This document shows, in pieces, positions 44,826 to 54,484 of a DNA stretch of 64,000 bases; the stretch's first letter is position 1, and each line of letters opens with the position of its first letter. The notes below the pieces were generated by a model. It saw nothing but the letters and a program-made list of their open reading frames with translations, did no database searches and was not told where the DNA came from. The stretch is from Paenibacillus selenitireducens (GTDB lineage Bacteria; Bacillota; Bacilli; Paenibacillales; Paenibacillaceae), in contig NZ_MSZX01000018.1 in NCBI RefSeq assembly GCF_002021565.1, positions 27 to 64,026 on the forward strand, read 5' to 3'. A program made the translations under genes and the position numbers.

Positions 44826-45845
44826 TTATTGGCTATGCTTTTTTAAGAATTCAATCGTTTTTCCCAATGTATTCTCAGCATGCGGAGAGGTGAAATCGAA
44901 TTGATATTCGTGACCCAATTCAGATTTGGTACCGTCAAATAAAACACTTTCCACTTCGACGCCATTCTTTTCAAGCGCATCAATCAGATCTGCAGAATGT
45001 GGTGCAAGAGCATCGGCATCTCCAACCGTTAAAAAGACTGGCGGATAATTAGGGGTTACTTGTTTTACGGTAGAGAGCTCTTCAATTCTAGGGAAAGATT
45101 TCAAATCTTTGGCTCCCGTATAAGACCAGAACATAGTTCGAACCATTTTTTGTGATAATGTAGAAGCTTTCGTGAGGTCTAATCTGTCCATGCTATAAGG
45201 CCCGCAGAACAATAGGAGCCCTCGTATCTGTTTATTGTCGATAGAAGGTGTTAGACCCATTGTCTTCGCCAGCTTTTCGTTAGATACAAGCGCACCGGTT
45301 TGGCTTGCGATTTGAGCACCTGCCGAGTCGCCTCCAATGAACAGGCGATTCATATCGCCACCAAATTGGGACACATGTTCCTGCAGGTATTTGAGAGCTT
45401 GGTTTGCTTGAATAATCGGACCCGGATATTTCTGGCCAGGTGCAATGGCGTAGTTGATATTTGCGACGACGTACCCTGCGTTGGCTAAAGCCATCCCATA
45501 CTCTTGTGTTTGTTCTTTGCTCCCTGACACGAATCCGCCACCGTGGATCCACATGATAACAGGGAGAGATCCTGAAGCATTTTTAGGATAATAGATGTCC
45601 AGCAAGCTGTTGTCAATGCCGTCTTGATCATAGACGATATCTTTGACGACTGTGACTTGGCTTTTTATCGTTTCTATGTTCTTAGGCGATGCAAAAGGTT
45701 TGAATTCGAAAAGTTGTTTCATCACGAAGGCATTCAGCGCAGGGGTGAACTGATTGATTACCGTTACGAGCAATACCGGAATGACAATGATGCCAAGAGG
45801 AATCATCCATCGTTTCTTTTGATAAAATTTTTTATGTGATGCCAT
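44826..45845 (-). CDS. Alpha/beta hydrolase (HSL/BD-FAE-type esterase), membrane-anchored
   Basis: An N-terminal helix (~14-33, WMIPLGIIVIPVLLVTVI) places the catalytic domain outside. Oxyanion loop WIHGGGFVSG (~100), nucleophile elbow GGDSAGAQIA (Ser ~175), acid and His toward the end (VGDADALAPHS, ELGHEYQF). 339 residues, starting at the second of two close ATGs, which has better spacing from GAGAGGA. Acts on an ester of unknown type. Confidence 0.9.
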   Translation of the reverse strand: MASHKKFYQKKRWMIPLGIIVIPVLLVTVINQFTPALNAFVMKQLFEFKPFASPKNIETIKSQVTVVKDIVYDQDGIDNSLLDIYYPKNASGSLPVIMWIHGGGFVSGSKEQTQEYGMALANAGYVVANINYAIAPGQKYPGPIIQANQALKYLQEHVSQFGGDMNRLFIGGDSAGAQIASQTGALVSNEKLAKTMGLTPSIDNKQIRGLLLFCGPYSMDRLDLTKASTLSQKMVRTMFWSYTGAKDLKSFPRIEELSTVKQVTPNYPPVFLTVGDADALAPHSADLIDALEKNGVEVESVLFDGTKSELGHEYQFDFTSPHAENTLGKTIEFLKKHSQ

Positions 45846-46272
45846 GTAAATCATCCTCTCTCCATGTATACATCCTCAGTTTTGATTCTTTCTGATATTT
45901 TTATGTAATGCATTAATATTATCTATTATTGCATAAAAGGATACTGGATAATGTCTGTGCTTGCTGTGCATCTCTCATCGCAGATAGAGAAAGACTTGAA
46001 TATATTGATTTTTGCATCTGCTCTCTATTTAAAAGTGTATCGTAACAGTATAGTCGTATACAAAATAAATGTATATCTATAATATTTACCTAAACTTTTT
46101 CTGAAGGGAGCCTGCAGAGTGATGTGGATTCTTTTTTACCACAGTAGAATTAATAAAAGTTAGATAAGAATGATGGTTCAATGACCAGATCAATTCTGAT
46201 CTCAGCAGGTATAGCAGAGCGCAATATCCAATATATAGAATAGGGTCTAATACAAAGAATCGGGTGATAGTT
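45846..46272. other. Divergent intergenic gap
   Basis: AT-rich, 427 bp between the esterase gene and the GH106-like gene. I see no gene and no reliable operator; AT-rich -10-like boxes occur (46060-46090) but without a convincing -35. Confidence 0.5.
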
Positions 46273-49200
46273 ATGAGTCAAGCATATGAAAATCATGATG
46301 ATTTGCAGCAGCAATTTCAACATCCAGATGCAACGTTTCGTCCTCAGCCTTTTTGGTTTCTAAATCATTCGCTAGATAAGGATGAGTTAGAAAGCCAGAT
46401 TCAATCCATGCATGAAGCGGGTGTCGGGGGAGTCGTCTTGCATGCACGTCATGGCATGCAGACACCGTATTTGTCACAAGAATTTTTGGAGACCTTAGAA
46501 TTCTGTACGCAAGAATGCCGTAAACGGAACATGCTCGTATGGCTATATGATGAGGATAACTGGCCAAGCGGGACACTTGGCGGCAAGCTGACCCGTGAGT
46601 ATCCGCAGTATCGCATGCAATATTTGAGGGTTGAGGAACGAAGATATAGGGCTAACGCACAAGATGGGCCATTGAAACTGGACTTCGTTCAATATGAGAA
46701 CAATGAGCTTATTGCGATTCAAGCTTATCGTGCAGTGAAGCAAGATGAAGAGTGGCTGCTGTATGATTCTCCGATCGATATGAAAGATCAGCTGGGACAA
46801 TGTTGGTCGCCACCGGATGAACATGATTATGTCGTGCTTGCCTTCTGGTCCTGCGAAATCGCCGAAGGAATTACCTTCGCGCAGGGGTACTATCTGGATA
46901 CATTGAATCCGGAAGCTGTTCAGGCTTTTATTCGTATGTCCTATGAACCGCTGTTACAATTTAAGAATCACTTCAGTGCTACGGTTCAAGGGGTATTCAC
47001 GGACGAACCGGGACTCATGATTCATGATGGATTTTTCGGTGTCGAGGCTATTCGTACTGATGTCAGGAATGTGGCTGCCACATTGCCGGGTATGGTATTT
47101 GCTTGGACATATCAGATGCTTGTACGGTTCGAACGAGAAAATGGCTACGATCTTACTTCATATCTGGGCGCTTTATTATACAACAGGGTCGATGGTGACC
47201 GAACAGCGAGACAACAGTATTATGACACCATTACACGTTGGTATGTCGATGGCTATCATGGCGCAATCCGGACATGGTGCGAACGCCATGGGCTGCTGTA
47301 TATCGGCCATACCCTGGAAGAACCGGTGTGGGGGCAGGCCCGTTCGCAAGGGAACCAGACCCGTGTGTTGCAGCAATTCCACTATGCAGGCGTGGACTAT
47401 CTAACGCCCGGAATAGGTACGAAGGAGAACCCGCATCGTATCGTATCGGTCAAAACGGCGGCTTCTATCGCACAGCTGGAATCGAAAGCCAGGGTCATCT
47501 GTGAGTCGTTTGGCGCAAGCGGACATGGTTATTCGATGCGCCAGCGTCGGTTAGATGCTAATTTTATGGCATTTTTGGGCGTGAATCTGTTTATCCCACA
47601 TGCCTTCTATTATTCTTTTGCCGGCTATCGGAAGACGGATTTCCCGCCTACGGAATTCAAACATGCTCCGCATTGGCCCCATTATCGTGCGTTCGCGGAT
47701 TATATTGCTAGATTGAGCGTGCTGGGAACAATAGGGAAGCGCACACCTGAAGTTCTTCTGTTATCCCCGATTCATACGGTGTATCAGGATATGTTCGTAT
47801 CAGGGCAAGCTGACATGCATCCTCGATCAGATCGACTCTTCTCGCTCTTGTCGGATCGGATGCTGCGCAACTCTATTGACTATGATTATGTGGATGAGTG
47901 TCAGTTGAGAGAGGCTGATATTCGTGAGGGAGATGGGTATTGCTTCGCGCATGGAGAAGGTACATACCGTATCTTAATCATGCCCGACCTCAAAGTGCTA
48001 TCGATCGATATCGCGGCTCAACTCGTCACTTTCGTCCGTAGTGGAGGGATCTTGATTGCGGTAGGGACGATCCCGCACGATAGCGAGAGATATCGCCAAG
48101 ATCCAGAAGTGGGTCAACATATGGCTTCGTTATTCCATTCAGGGCAACAGCATGGTGTGCTGAACACCGTCGGTCAAGGTCATACGCTTTATTACGATTG
48201 GGATACGGAGTCTGGCGGGGGTTCAAGCGATACGGGGCAGGACCGGCTGGATACATTCTGTTTTATGCTGCAAGGCTTGCTTCGCCGACAGGCACCTATG
48301 GATTGGAAGGTACCGATAGAACAGCGCGAGGATCTTATTATGGTAGAGCGGAGAACAGAGGGCAAACGATTTATATGGATGATGAATTGGTCGGAGCGCG
48401 ACGTTACGATGAGCTTCGATCCGGAGGGATCTAAGTCATCTATAGAGTTATGGGATTTAGAGAGCGGTCAGATTCACGGTCTATCCGTACATGGCGAACA
48501 TCAGGTACATTTTGCTCCAGGGGAACTTCGCATATTTGCATTAGCGCAAGAGCAGACATTTGGGAACACAACGACGCACATCTCTCATGATCAACGACCT
48601 GATTCGTCTCTCGAGAAGAAGACCGCAGGACAGATGCAAGTCGTCTCCGAACATGTTTTGGAAGGCGCATGGGAGTTCCGAGCGGATAGTCCGAACGTGT
48701 TATTGCTGGATCAATGGCAAGTGACGCTCAACGACCGGCAGTCCAAGATGAATGCGACGATGCCAGGGCAGACGAATACGTATCGAACGACATTTACGAT
48801 GACCCAAGAGCTCTTGGAGTACCTGCAAGCGCAGGCACGAACTGCAGCGTTGGGTGCTGCGCATCAAGGCAGGATTGAGCTTGTTCTGGATGATGTAGAA
48901 CAGCATATCCCGTCCCATATCGGCTTCCTGCAGCGGCGGCGTAATATTGAAATTTTTGTTAACGGTACACGACAGGAGGCATTATCGCCAGCGAACTGGC
49001 AGGATAAATTCTATCAGAGCGTGGATATTACGCCATCCTTACAAGTTGGTGAAAATGAGCTGGAGATTTTGATGGTTTCATTGCTCGAAGCGATGCCGGC
49101 ACTTTCCTTCCCCGCCTTTATCATTGGACCCTTCGCTGTCAACGGTCGAACGTTATGGCGTGAACCAGAGCAGGTGACAGGAGATTGGTGTGCTGCAGGA

Positions 49201-49509
49201 TATCCGAATTACTCAGGTACGGCATGTTACGAGCTGAAGGTAGATCCGTTACCTTGGCCTATAGATCCGCAAGAGCAAGTATGGCTGGAGGCTGAACATA
49301 TCCGGGAGACGGCAACCCTCCATGTGAACGGCTCTGATGTTGGGGTGCGATTATGGCCGCCTTATGCTTGGGATATTACACCTTTTATCCATGAGGGTCA
49401 GCAAAACATCACATTGAAGGTCGCGAATACGTTAGAAAATTTATATGGGAAAGATCCGCTTCCGTCAGGGGTGCTAGGGCAGGTGAAGTTCGTCCGCCGA
49501 GCCCGCTGA
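46273..49509 (+). CDS. Large glycoside hydrolase, GH106-like (putative alpha-L-rhamnosidase relative)
   Basis: 1078 residues from the ATG at 46273 (a GTG at 46264 is possible), no signal peptide. N-terminal TIM-barrel-like part (PFWFLNHSLDKDELESQI; GVGGVVLHARHG ~55; WLYDEDNWPSG ~98), possible acid FTDEPGLM (~242) and CESFGASGHG (~413) and GVNLFIPHAFYYS (~440). The C-terminal ~200 residues form a jelly-roll sugar-binding domain like GH2 (LHVNGSDVGVRLWPPYAWDIT). The opening and the domain order resemble PF17132/GH106; linkage unproven. Stands alone with its own terminator. Confidence 0.7.
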   Translation: MSQAYENHDDLQQQFQHPDATFRPQPFWFLNHSLDKDELESQIQSMHEAGVGGVVLHARHGMQTPYLSQEFLETLEFCTQECRKRNMLVWLYDEDNWPSGTLGGKLTREYPQYRMQYLRVEERRYRANAQDGPLKLDFVQYENNELIAIQAYRAVKQDEEWLLYDSPIDMKDQLGQCWSPPDEHDYVVLAFWSCEIAEGITFAQGYYLDTLNPEAVQAFIRMSYEPLLQFKNHFSATVQGVFTDEPGLMIHDGFFGVEAIRTDVRNVAATLPGMVFAWTYQMLVRFERENGYDLTSYLGALLYNRVDGDRTARQQYYDTITRWYVDGYHGAIRTWCERHGLLYIGHTLEEPVWGQARSQGNQTRVLQQFHYAGVDYLTPGIGTKENPHRIVSVKTAASIAQLESKARVICESFGASGHGYSMRQRRLDANFMAFLGVNLFIPHAFYYSFAGYRKTDFPPTEFKHAPHWPHYRAFADYIARLSVLGTIGKRTPEVLLLSPIHTVYQDMFVSGQADMHPRSDRLFSLLSDRMLRNSIDYDYVDECQLREADIREGDGYCFAHGEGTYRILIMPDLKVLSIDIAAQLVTFVRSGGILIAVGTIPHDSERYRQDPEVGQHMASLFHSGQQHGVLNTVGQGHTLYYDWDTESGGGSSDTGQDRLDTFCFMLQGLLRRQAPMDWKVPIEQREDLIMVERRTEGKRFIWMMNWSERDVTMSFDPEGSKSSIELWDLESGQIHGLSVHGEHQVHFAPGELRIFALAQEQTFGNTTTHISHDQRPDSSLEKKTAGQMQVVSEHVLEGAWEFRADSPNVLLLDQWQVTLNDRQSKMNATMPGQTNTYRTTFTMTQELLEYLQAQARTAALGAAHQGRIELVLDDVEQHIPSHIGFLQRRRNIEIFVNGTRQEALSPANWQDKFYQSVDITPSLQVGENELEILMVSLLEAMPALSFPAFIIGPFAVNGRTLWREPEQVTGDWCAAGYPNYSGTACYELKVDPLPWPIDPQEQVWLEAEHIRETATLHVNGSDVGVRLWPPYAWDITPFIHEGQQNITLKVANTLENLYGKDPLPSGVLGQVKFVRRAR

Positions 49510-49518
49510 TAGATACCT

Positions 49519-49549
49519 AAAAAGCATGCTTTGATGCATGCTTTTTATT
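49519..49549 (+). terminator. Intrinsic terminator
   Basis: AAAAAGCATGC pairs with GCATGCTTTTT with a small loop. Confidence 0.88.
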
Positions 49550-49587
49550 ATTTTCGGTCGCATTAGCAAGGGTATAACATCACGTCG

Positions 49588-49764
49588 GTGGATAGTCACG
49601 TGCTATTTTCCAATGTATTTGCGGATATTTTATTTATCGAAGAGTATGCGATCAACGCGGGTATCCCGGTATTTGTTCAATCCATCACACCAGATGGCGG
49701 GATGAAGGACGGAGCTATGATTGCATCAACGGGACTAGCGGAAGACCTATCCTCCATGTCCTAG
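49588..49764 (+). pseudogene. 58-codon C-terminal-like gene fragment, unknown family
   Basis: The frame reads protein-like (FADILFIEEYAINAGIPVF, ITPDGGMKDGAMI) and closes with a stop, but it has no ribosome site at the GTG and no typical N-terminus, so it is probably the end of a lost gene. I do not recognise the family. Confidence 0.4.
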
Positions 49765-49799
49765 TCCGATTTTTAGTTAAATAGAGGGTACTTACTCCA

Positions 49800-50657
49800 T
49801 TACAGACCGCTGTGCTGTATTTTACGATAATTTTTTGGACTGATATTCGTGTGTGTCTTAAAGATCCGGTTAAAATGAGTCAAATTGTTAAACCCTACGG
49901 CATTAGCGATATCGATAATTTTCATATCCGTATACCGAAGCAGTCTCATGGTTTCCTTAACCCGTGTCATGTTTACATAATGAATGAAAGAAAAGCCGGT
50001 TACACAACGAAAGCTGCGGCATAAGTAACTGCTGCTGATGTAAAAGGATTTTGACAGTTGATCTAAACTGAGTGTCTGTGGGTAGTGGGTGTTGATATAG
50101 CGCACAATTTCGATGATCTTGCGATCAAGCGGGTGAGCGAGCAGTTCAGCGGAAGAGCTTTGTTTTCGATCTGCCCGACGTACGCCGAACAGAAGCAGTT
50201 TAGTCAATAGAGCACGGAGATATGAGAGATAACCTGTATCACAGTTTGTGGTTTCCGACGATATTTGTCCAAACAACACTCGGATAAACAGTTTCTCTTC
50301 CTCTAATAGACGAATGACATGTCCTTTTTCAATAAAAAAGGTTTCAATGCTGGGCCAGTCTTCCACGTATGGCTCCAAAAAGGAGATTTTAAAATTAATG
50401 ACTAATCGTTCATGACCTGGGCATCCGTTTTCCATTGTACGATGAATTTCATTACTGTTGATAAAAACGAGATCACCAGCCGTTAATTCATAGAGGCGGT
50501 CGTGAATGAAGAACAGTCGGGTGCCTTGCAGCAGATAGTAGATTTCATACGAATCGTGATAATGCTCGGACTTGCTGTATTCTTGCTGACGGATCACATG
50601 ATCCAGATGAAAGGTCTCCTCGTGGTTATTAAAGGTTGTAATCCTTTGCTCATCCAT
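49800..50657 (-). CDS. AraC family regulator with cupin sensor domain
   Basis: Cupin half with a His-rich opening (HYHDSYEIYYLLQG ~34-47; FINSNEIHRT ~70) and a C-terminal AraC domain (LSLDQLSKSFYISSSYLCRSFR; MKIIDIANAVGFNNLTHFNRIFK). 285 residues from an ATG nine bases after AAGGAG. Divergent from nagB across 125 bp, so possible regulator of amino-sugar use here. Confidence 0.92.
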   Translation of the reverse strand: MDEQRITTFNNHEETFHLDHVIRQQEYSKSEHYHDSYEIYYLLQGTRLFFIHDRLYELTAGDLVFINSNEIHRTMENGCPGHERLVINFKISFLEPYVEDWPSIETFFIEKGHVIRLLEEEKLFIRVLFGQISSETTNCDTGYLSYLRALLTKLLLFGVRRADRKQSSSAELLAHPLDRKIIEIVRYINTHYPQTLSLDQLSKSFYISSSYLCRSFRCVTGFSFIHYVNMTRVKETMRLLRYTDMKIIDIANAVGFNNLTHFNRIFKTHTNISPKNYRKIQHSGL

Positions 50658-50782
50658 GGTATTCACTCCTTATAGAAAAGCAAGATATGTACAATATTTG
50701 CGGAAATCACACAAGAAAGGCGGGGAAAAGTAAAAGGTTTTGCCTTATTGTTAAATTAGTCCAATTATAAAGGAGGTCATAA

Positions 50783-51562
50783 ATGATGACAATCTCAAGT
50801 TCACCCATTCGCACGATGCAAGTTGACAATCTGAGGATTGAGCAATATGCAGACCGGCGTCACATGGGAGCGGCGGCTGCAGCGGCTGCTGCCCAGTGGC
50901 TGAAGCAGCGTTTAGCCAGCCAAAACAAAGTACGTGTTATTTTTGCTGCTGCCCCTTCACAAAATGAGTTTTTGGAAGAACTGATTCGCTACGACCTCGA
51001 TTGGAGCCGCATAGTCGCTTTTCACATGGACGAGTATATCGGGCTTCCTGTGGGAGCGCCGCAAAGCTTTGCACATTTCTTGAACGAAAGACTTTTAACA
51101 CGCGTACCATTCGGCGAAGTGCATACGATCCATGCAACAGAGGATGGGGCTAAGGAGTGTGCTCGTTATACGTCGCTGTTGCAAGAAGCGCCAATTGACG
51201 CCGTATGCCTTGGAATTGGAGAAAACGGACATATTGCCTTTAATGATCCACCCGTTGCTGATTTCAACGACCCTCATACGATGAAAGTCGTAGAGCTTGA
51301 TGAAATGTGTCGAATACAGCAAGTAAACGATGGTTGCTTTCCGAATATAAAAGATGTGCCGACATATGCATTGACACTAACCATTCTGGCATTAATGGCT
51401 GGACAGCGCTTATTCTGCATCGTTCCGGGGCCCACGAAGCGCAGAGCGGTTACAGAAACATTACATGGCCCTATCAATACCTCATGTCCTGCTTCTTTGC
51501 TTAGGACCCATCCTTCTTGCACACTTTTCGTAGATCAAGAATCTTTGCAGCCTTCAAATTAA
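50783..51562 (+). CDS. nagB: Glucosamine-6-phosphate deaminase NagB
   Basis: Turns GlcN6P into fructose-6-phosphate and ammonia. General base Asp ~83 in FHMDEYIGL; LGIGENGHIAFNDP (~145-158) holds the catalytic His; conserved Lys end in VPGPTKRRAV (~215). 259 residues, a complete enzyme. AAGGAGG precedes the ATG. Its usual partner nagA follows but is broken. Confidence 0.95.
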   Translation: MMTISSSPIRTMQVDNLRIEQYADRRHMGAAAAAAAAQWLKQRLASQNKVRVIFAAAPSQNEFLEELIRYDLDWSRIVAFHMDEYIGLPVGAPQSFAHFLNERLLTRVPFGEVHTIHATEDGAKECARYTSLLQEAPIDAVCLGIGENGHIAFNDPPVADFNDPHTMKVVELDEMCRIQQVNDGCFPNIKDVPTYALTLTILALMAGQRLFCIVPGPTKRRAVTETLHGPINTSCPASLLRTHPSCTLFVDQESLQPSN

Positions 51563-51581
51563 CCGGAGGTGTAGTTGTTAA

Positions 51582-52065
51582 GTGGACACATATATTGGGA
51601 AACATTATGCTAACGGCCAACTTATTTGTATTACTGTTTTGGACGGGGTTATTCATTCTATAGTACCTGTATCTGATGAAGCTGTAATCAATCCGGTTTG
51701 GATTGCTCCGGGTTTGGTTGACTTACAAATTAATGGTTATGCAGGAATCGATATGAATCAGGCATCATAATCCACAGCTGCTCGCTGGTTCAGCTCGAAT
51801 GCTCCCCTGGGGGATCGAACATATGACAGCGCAAGGAATATGCACTCTGAGCGAGGCGTGGGAGATGGCGTCGACTCGACCTTCAACGTATCTTAGCCTT
51901 CCTACATGTGAAGGGCTGAAGTTAGGGGCGCCAGCAGATTTCGTTTTCTTTAGAAAACAAGGGGGACATATACAAATCCGCAAGACGATTAAAGCCGGGG
52001 CGGTTGTCTACACTTCAAAAGATGAGGTGGCTCCATGTGAATATGGTGTTGATTGTCGAGGATAA
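51582..52065 (+). pseudogene. nagA: N-acetylglucosamine-6-phosphate deacetylase, internally deleted
   Basis: Two pieces of NagA remain. 51582-51770 encodes the N-terminus (GKHYANGQLICITVLDG, WIAPGLVDLQINGYAGID), the conserved start of the metal-dependent barrel; after a stop, 51799-52065 encodes the C-terminus (TLSEAWEMASTRPSTYLSL, LKLGAPADFVFF). About 250 residues of the barrel with the metal-binding His are missing, so it cannot deacetylate. The GTG start follows GGAGGTG 20 bp after nagB. Intact relatives are ~390 residues. Confidence 0.85.
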
Positions 52066-52488
52066 TGCACGAGCTTACGCTGACACAGCAAGAATGTTCA
52101 CAGACGTATAACTTTTTGTTTTCGCGAGTACGGAATATGAGGAGCATGATGAACCAGTGCCCGTATTCTCCGATTTCTTGGTTGCTGTCTAAGATTCCAA
52201 TTCGAGGCGGCTTGAGCAAACCGTAGACCGCTTGTTTCGTACTATCCGCAACATGCCGGAAGGAAGGTGCAGCCTCGCATTTTGTGGAAAAGTTTAAAGA
52301 GTGTACGGGTCTGATGAATCTAGACAATCGCCTGAAAACAATAAGTCCCCTTAGAACGGAGAACAGTGATGACCTTGTGGAAACAGCTAACGAAACGGCT
52401 GCATTTTAAACAGAGGCTATTTATTATGATAATGCTGATAATGGTACTGCCTATAACGGTGACAGGCTCCGTTATTTTGAACGGTAAA
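52066..52488 (+). pseudogene. Remnants of an AraC regulator and a truncated histidine kinase
   Basis: 52252-52330 reads ASHFVEKFKECTGL, the final helix of an AraC domain (compare SHFxxxFKxxTGxSP). At 52369 an ATG behind GGAGAA opens MTLWKQLTKRLHFKQRLFIM, with a hydrophobic helix IMLIMVLPITVTGSVIL, the N-terminus of a YesM-like kinase; it breaks off at ~52488, where the stop codon of the opposite AraC gene lies. Everything beyond is unrelated, so the kinase was cut by a rearrangement. Confidence 0.6.
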
Positions 52489-53376
52489 TTAGCTCTCCAT
52501 GGCTGCCTTTTTCCGGTATTCACCCGGCGACAGGCCGGTTTGCCGTTTGAACGCTTTCGAAAAATGATGAACGTCCGCAAAACCGCAATAAGCCGCCACC
52601 TGGGCTTGATCGTACGTTGTGGTGGCGAGCAGTTCCCGGGCATGGTGAATGCGCAGCTGTCGCAAATACTTGTGCGGCGGCATACCGAAGCGGCTTTTAA
52701 ACACGTCGTTGAAACGCGAAGGCGACAAGTGCGCGCGTTCCGCCATCATTTCCACCGTGAGCGGCTCGGTAATATGGAACGAGAAAAATGACGTAATCCA
52801 GTTCAAGGAAGGCAATACATTTGTCTCCAGTGCCCGCTGCTCCATATGATCCTCCAAAATCATAAGCGCGAGCTCCGTAGCGTAGTGCTGCGCTTTCAAC
52901 GGACCCAGCGGATCCTGCCCCAGCCAGCTTGCAATCATCTGCAGCATCTTATCGCGAAAATCGATCGGCTTTCTCGGTTTCAGCTTGACGGGAATGTCGA
53001 CTCCAGGCAAATCATTCAGTCTCGGCTGAAGAAGATACGCGTAGGGCGTCAAGTCGGTTTGGCCTACGAGCGTCGGAAAGCTCTCCTCCCGGTCCGGATT
53101 ATAGAACAAATCCATATGCGCGTAGGGGGTGATTGTTTCGGTCATCCCTTCCAAACGGTTCAAGCTTCCCGGTTGAATCAGACAAAAATCCCCTGATGTC
53201 AGCGGGTAGTCCGTCCCGTCCACATGAAACCGGCATTCCCCTTCCTGCACATACACGAGCAAATAATCGAGCAACTTGCGGTAGCCATATTTCCACGGGT
53301 TACGTACCGCATAGTCGCTTTGCCGAACATACGGCACGACTGGATGTGTGCGCAACCATTCTTCAAGCGAACTCAT
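52489..53376 (-). CDS. AraC family regulator with cupin sensor domain
   Basis: Cupin half (CRFHVDGTDYPLTSGDFCLIQPG, ~50-73) and AraC double HTH (LTVEMMAERAHLSPSRFNDVFK; QAQVAAYCGFADVHHFSKAFK; GLSPGEYR). 295 residues, ATG at 53376 seven bases after AGGGGG. Its GC content is visibly above the flanks. Divergent from the second PhyH gene across ~220 bp, so probably its regulator. Confidence 0.92.
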   Translation of the reverse strand: MSSLEEWLRTHPVVPYVRQSDYAVRNPWKYGYRKLLDYLLVYVQEGECRFHVDGTDYPLTSGDFCLIQPGSLNRLEGMTETITPYAHMDLFYNPDREESFPTLVGQTDLTPYAYLLQPRLNDLPGVDIPVKLKPRKPIDFRDKMLQMIASWLGQDPLGPLKAQHYATELALMILEDHMEQRALETNVLPSLNWITSFFSFHITEPLTVEMMAERAHLSPSRFNDVFKSRFGMPPHKYLRQLRIHHARELLATTTYDQAQVAAYCGFADVHHFSKAFKRQTGLSPGEYRKKAAMES

Positions 53377-53598
53377 TCCAAATCCCCCTCGTTCCACATT
53401 TTGCTTCTCGTTAAGGATAGCAAAATATTATCTGCAATTACAGTTGTTTTTGACAAAGGACTCTAGGGGATGAGACAAAGCCGAAAGCCGTTATACCAGC
53501 TATAATGAGAAGCAAGAGACGAGGCATGACGGCACAGCCCGATTGACGGGCACCCAGGTCGTTTGCACAAATCGTCTACATGAAGGAGGAGCTGTGTT

Positions 53599-54429
53599 AT
53601 GAGTAACGAAGCGGTGAAGCTTCCCGAGCTTTCATCTGACTATTCCTTGACGGTCGAACAAATCTCCGGTTACAAACGGAACGGCCACACAATGCTGCGT
53701 CAAGTCGTAACCCCCGAGGAAATGAGCATTTACCGTCCGGTTATCGCTAATTTAGTTAAAGAACTCAATTATCACAGCAAGCCTATTCACGAACGCGACA
53801 CCTACGGCAAAGCATTTATCCAAATTGGAAACCTGTGGCTCAAACATGAAGCCGCCCGCCGCTATACGCTGGCACGCCGGTTTGCCAAAATCGCAGCGGA
53901 GCTTATGGGAGTGGACGGTGTCCGCATCTACCACGATCAGGCCCTCTTCAAGGAGCCGGGTGGCGGCCATACGCCATGGCACCAGGATCAAATCTATTGG
54001 CCGCTCGATACGGATAATACGATTACGATGTGGATGCCTCTCGTTCCCATTTTGCCTGAAGTAGGTACGATGAGTTTTGCGTCAGGCTCACAGGAGGCCG
54101 GTTACATCAGCAAGCTGGTCATCTCCGACGAATCTCACCGCACATTACAGCAATATATCGATGGGAAAGGCTTCGATATCGTCAATTACGGGGCAATGGC
54201 AGCAGGCGACGCCACGTTCCATGCCGGATGGACGCTGCACAGCGCGCCGGGCAATCCAACAGAATCGATGCGGGAAGTTATGACCATCATTTATTACGCT
54301 GACGGCGCACGGACGCTCGAACCGGACAGCAACGCGAGACGCAGCGATTTCGCGACTGTCTTCCCGGATCTGAAGCCTGGCGATATCGCGGCGAACGACA
54401 TAACTCCGCTCGTCTATAAGAAGGCATAG
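53599..54429 (+). CDS. Phytanoyl-CoA dioxygenase (PhyH) family protein
   Basis: Fe(II)/2-oxoglutarate dioxygenase fold: HxD in TPWHQDQIYWPLDT (~130-132), distal His in WTLHSAPGNPTESMRE (~213) and the 2-oxoglutarate Arg just after. 276 residues. AAGGAGGAG precedes the ATG. Shares family but little sequence with 43965-44708. GC-rich like its regulator at 52489. Substrate unknown. Confidence 0.91.
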   Translation: MSNEAVKLPELSSDYSLTVEQISGYKRNGHTMLRQVVTPEEMSIYRPVIANLVKELNYHSKPIHERDTYGKAFIQIGNLWLKHEAARRYTLARRFAKIAAELMGVDGVRIYHDQALFKEPGGGHTPWHQDQIYWPLDTDNTITMWMPLVPILPEVGTMSFASGSQEAGYISKLVISDESHRTLQQYIDGKGFDIVNYGAMAAGDATFHAGWTLHSAPGNPTESMREVMTIIYYADGARTLEPDSNARRSDFATVFPDLKPGDIAANDITPLVYKKA

Positions 54430-54430
54430 G

Positions 54431-54476
54431 CCCCTTTACAGCACAAGGGAATATTGAACATAAAAAGGGGTTTTAC
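54431..54476 (+). terminator. Terminator after the second PhyH gene
   Basis: CCCCTTT pairs with AAAGGGG, followed by TTTTAC. Confidence 0.6.
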
Positions 54477-54484
54477 CCGAACTG

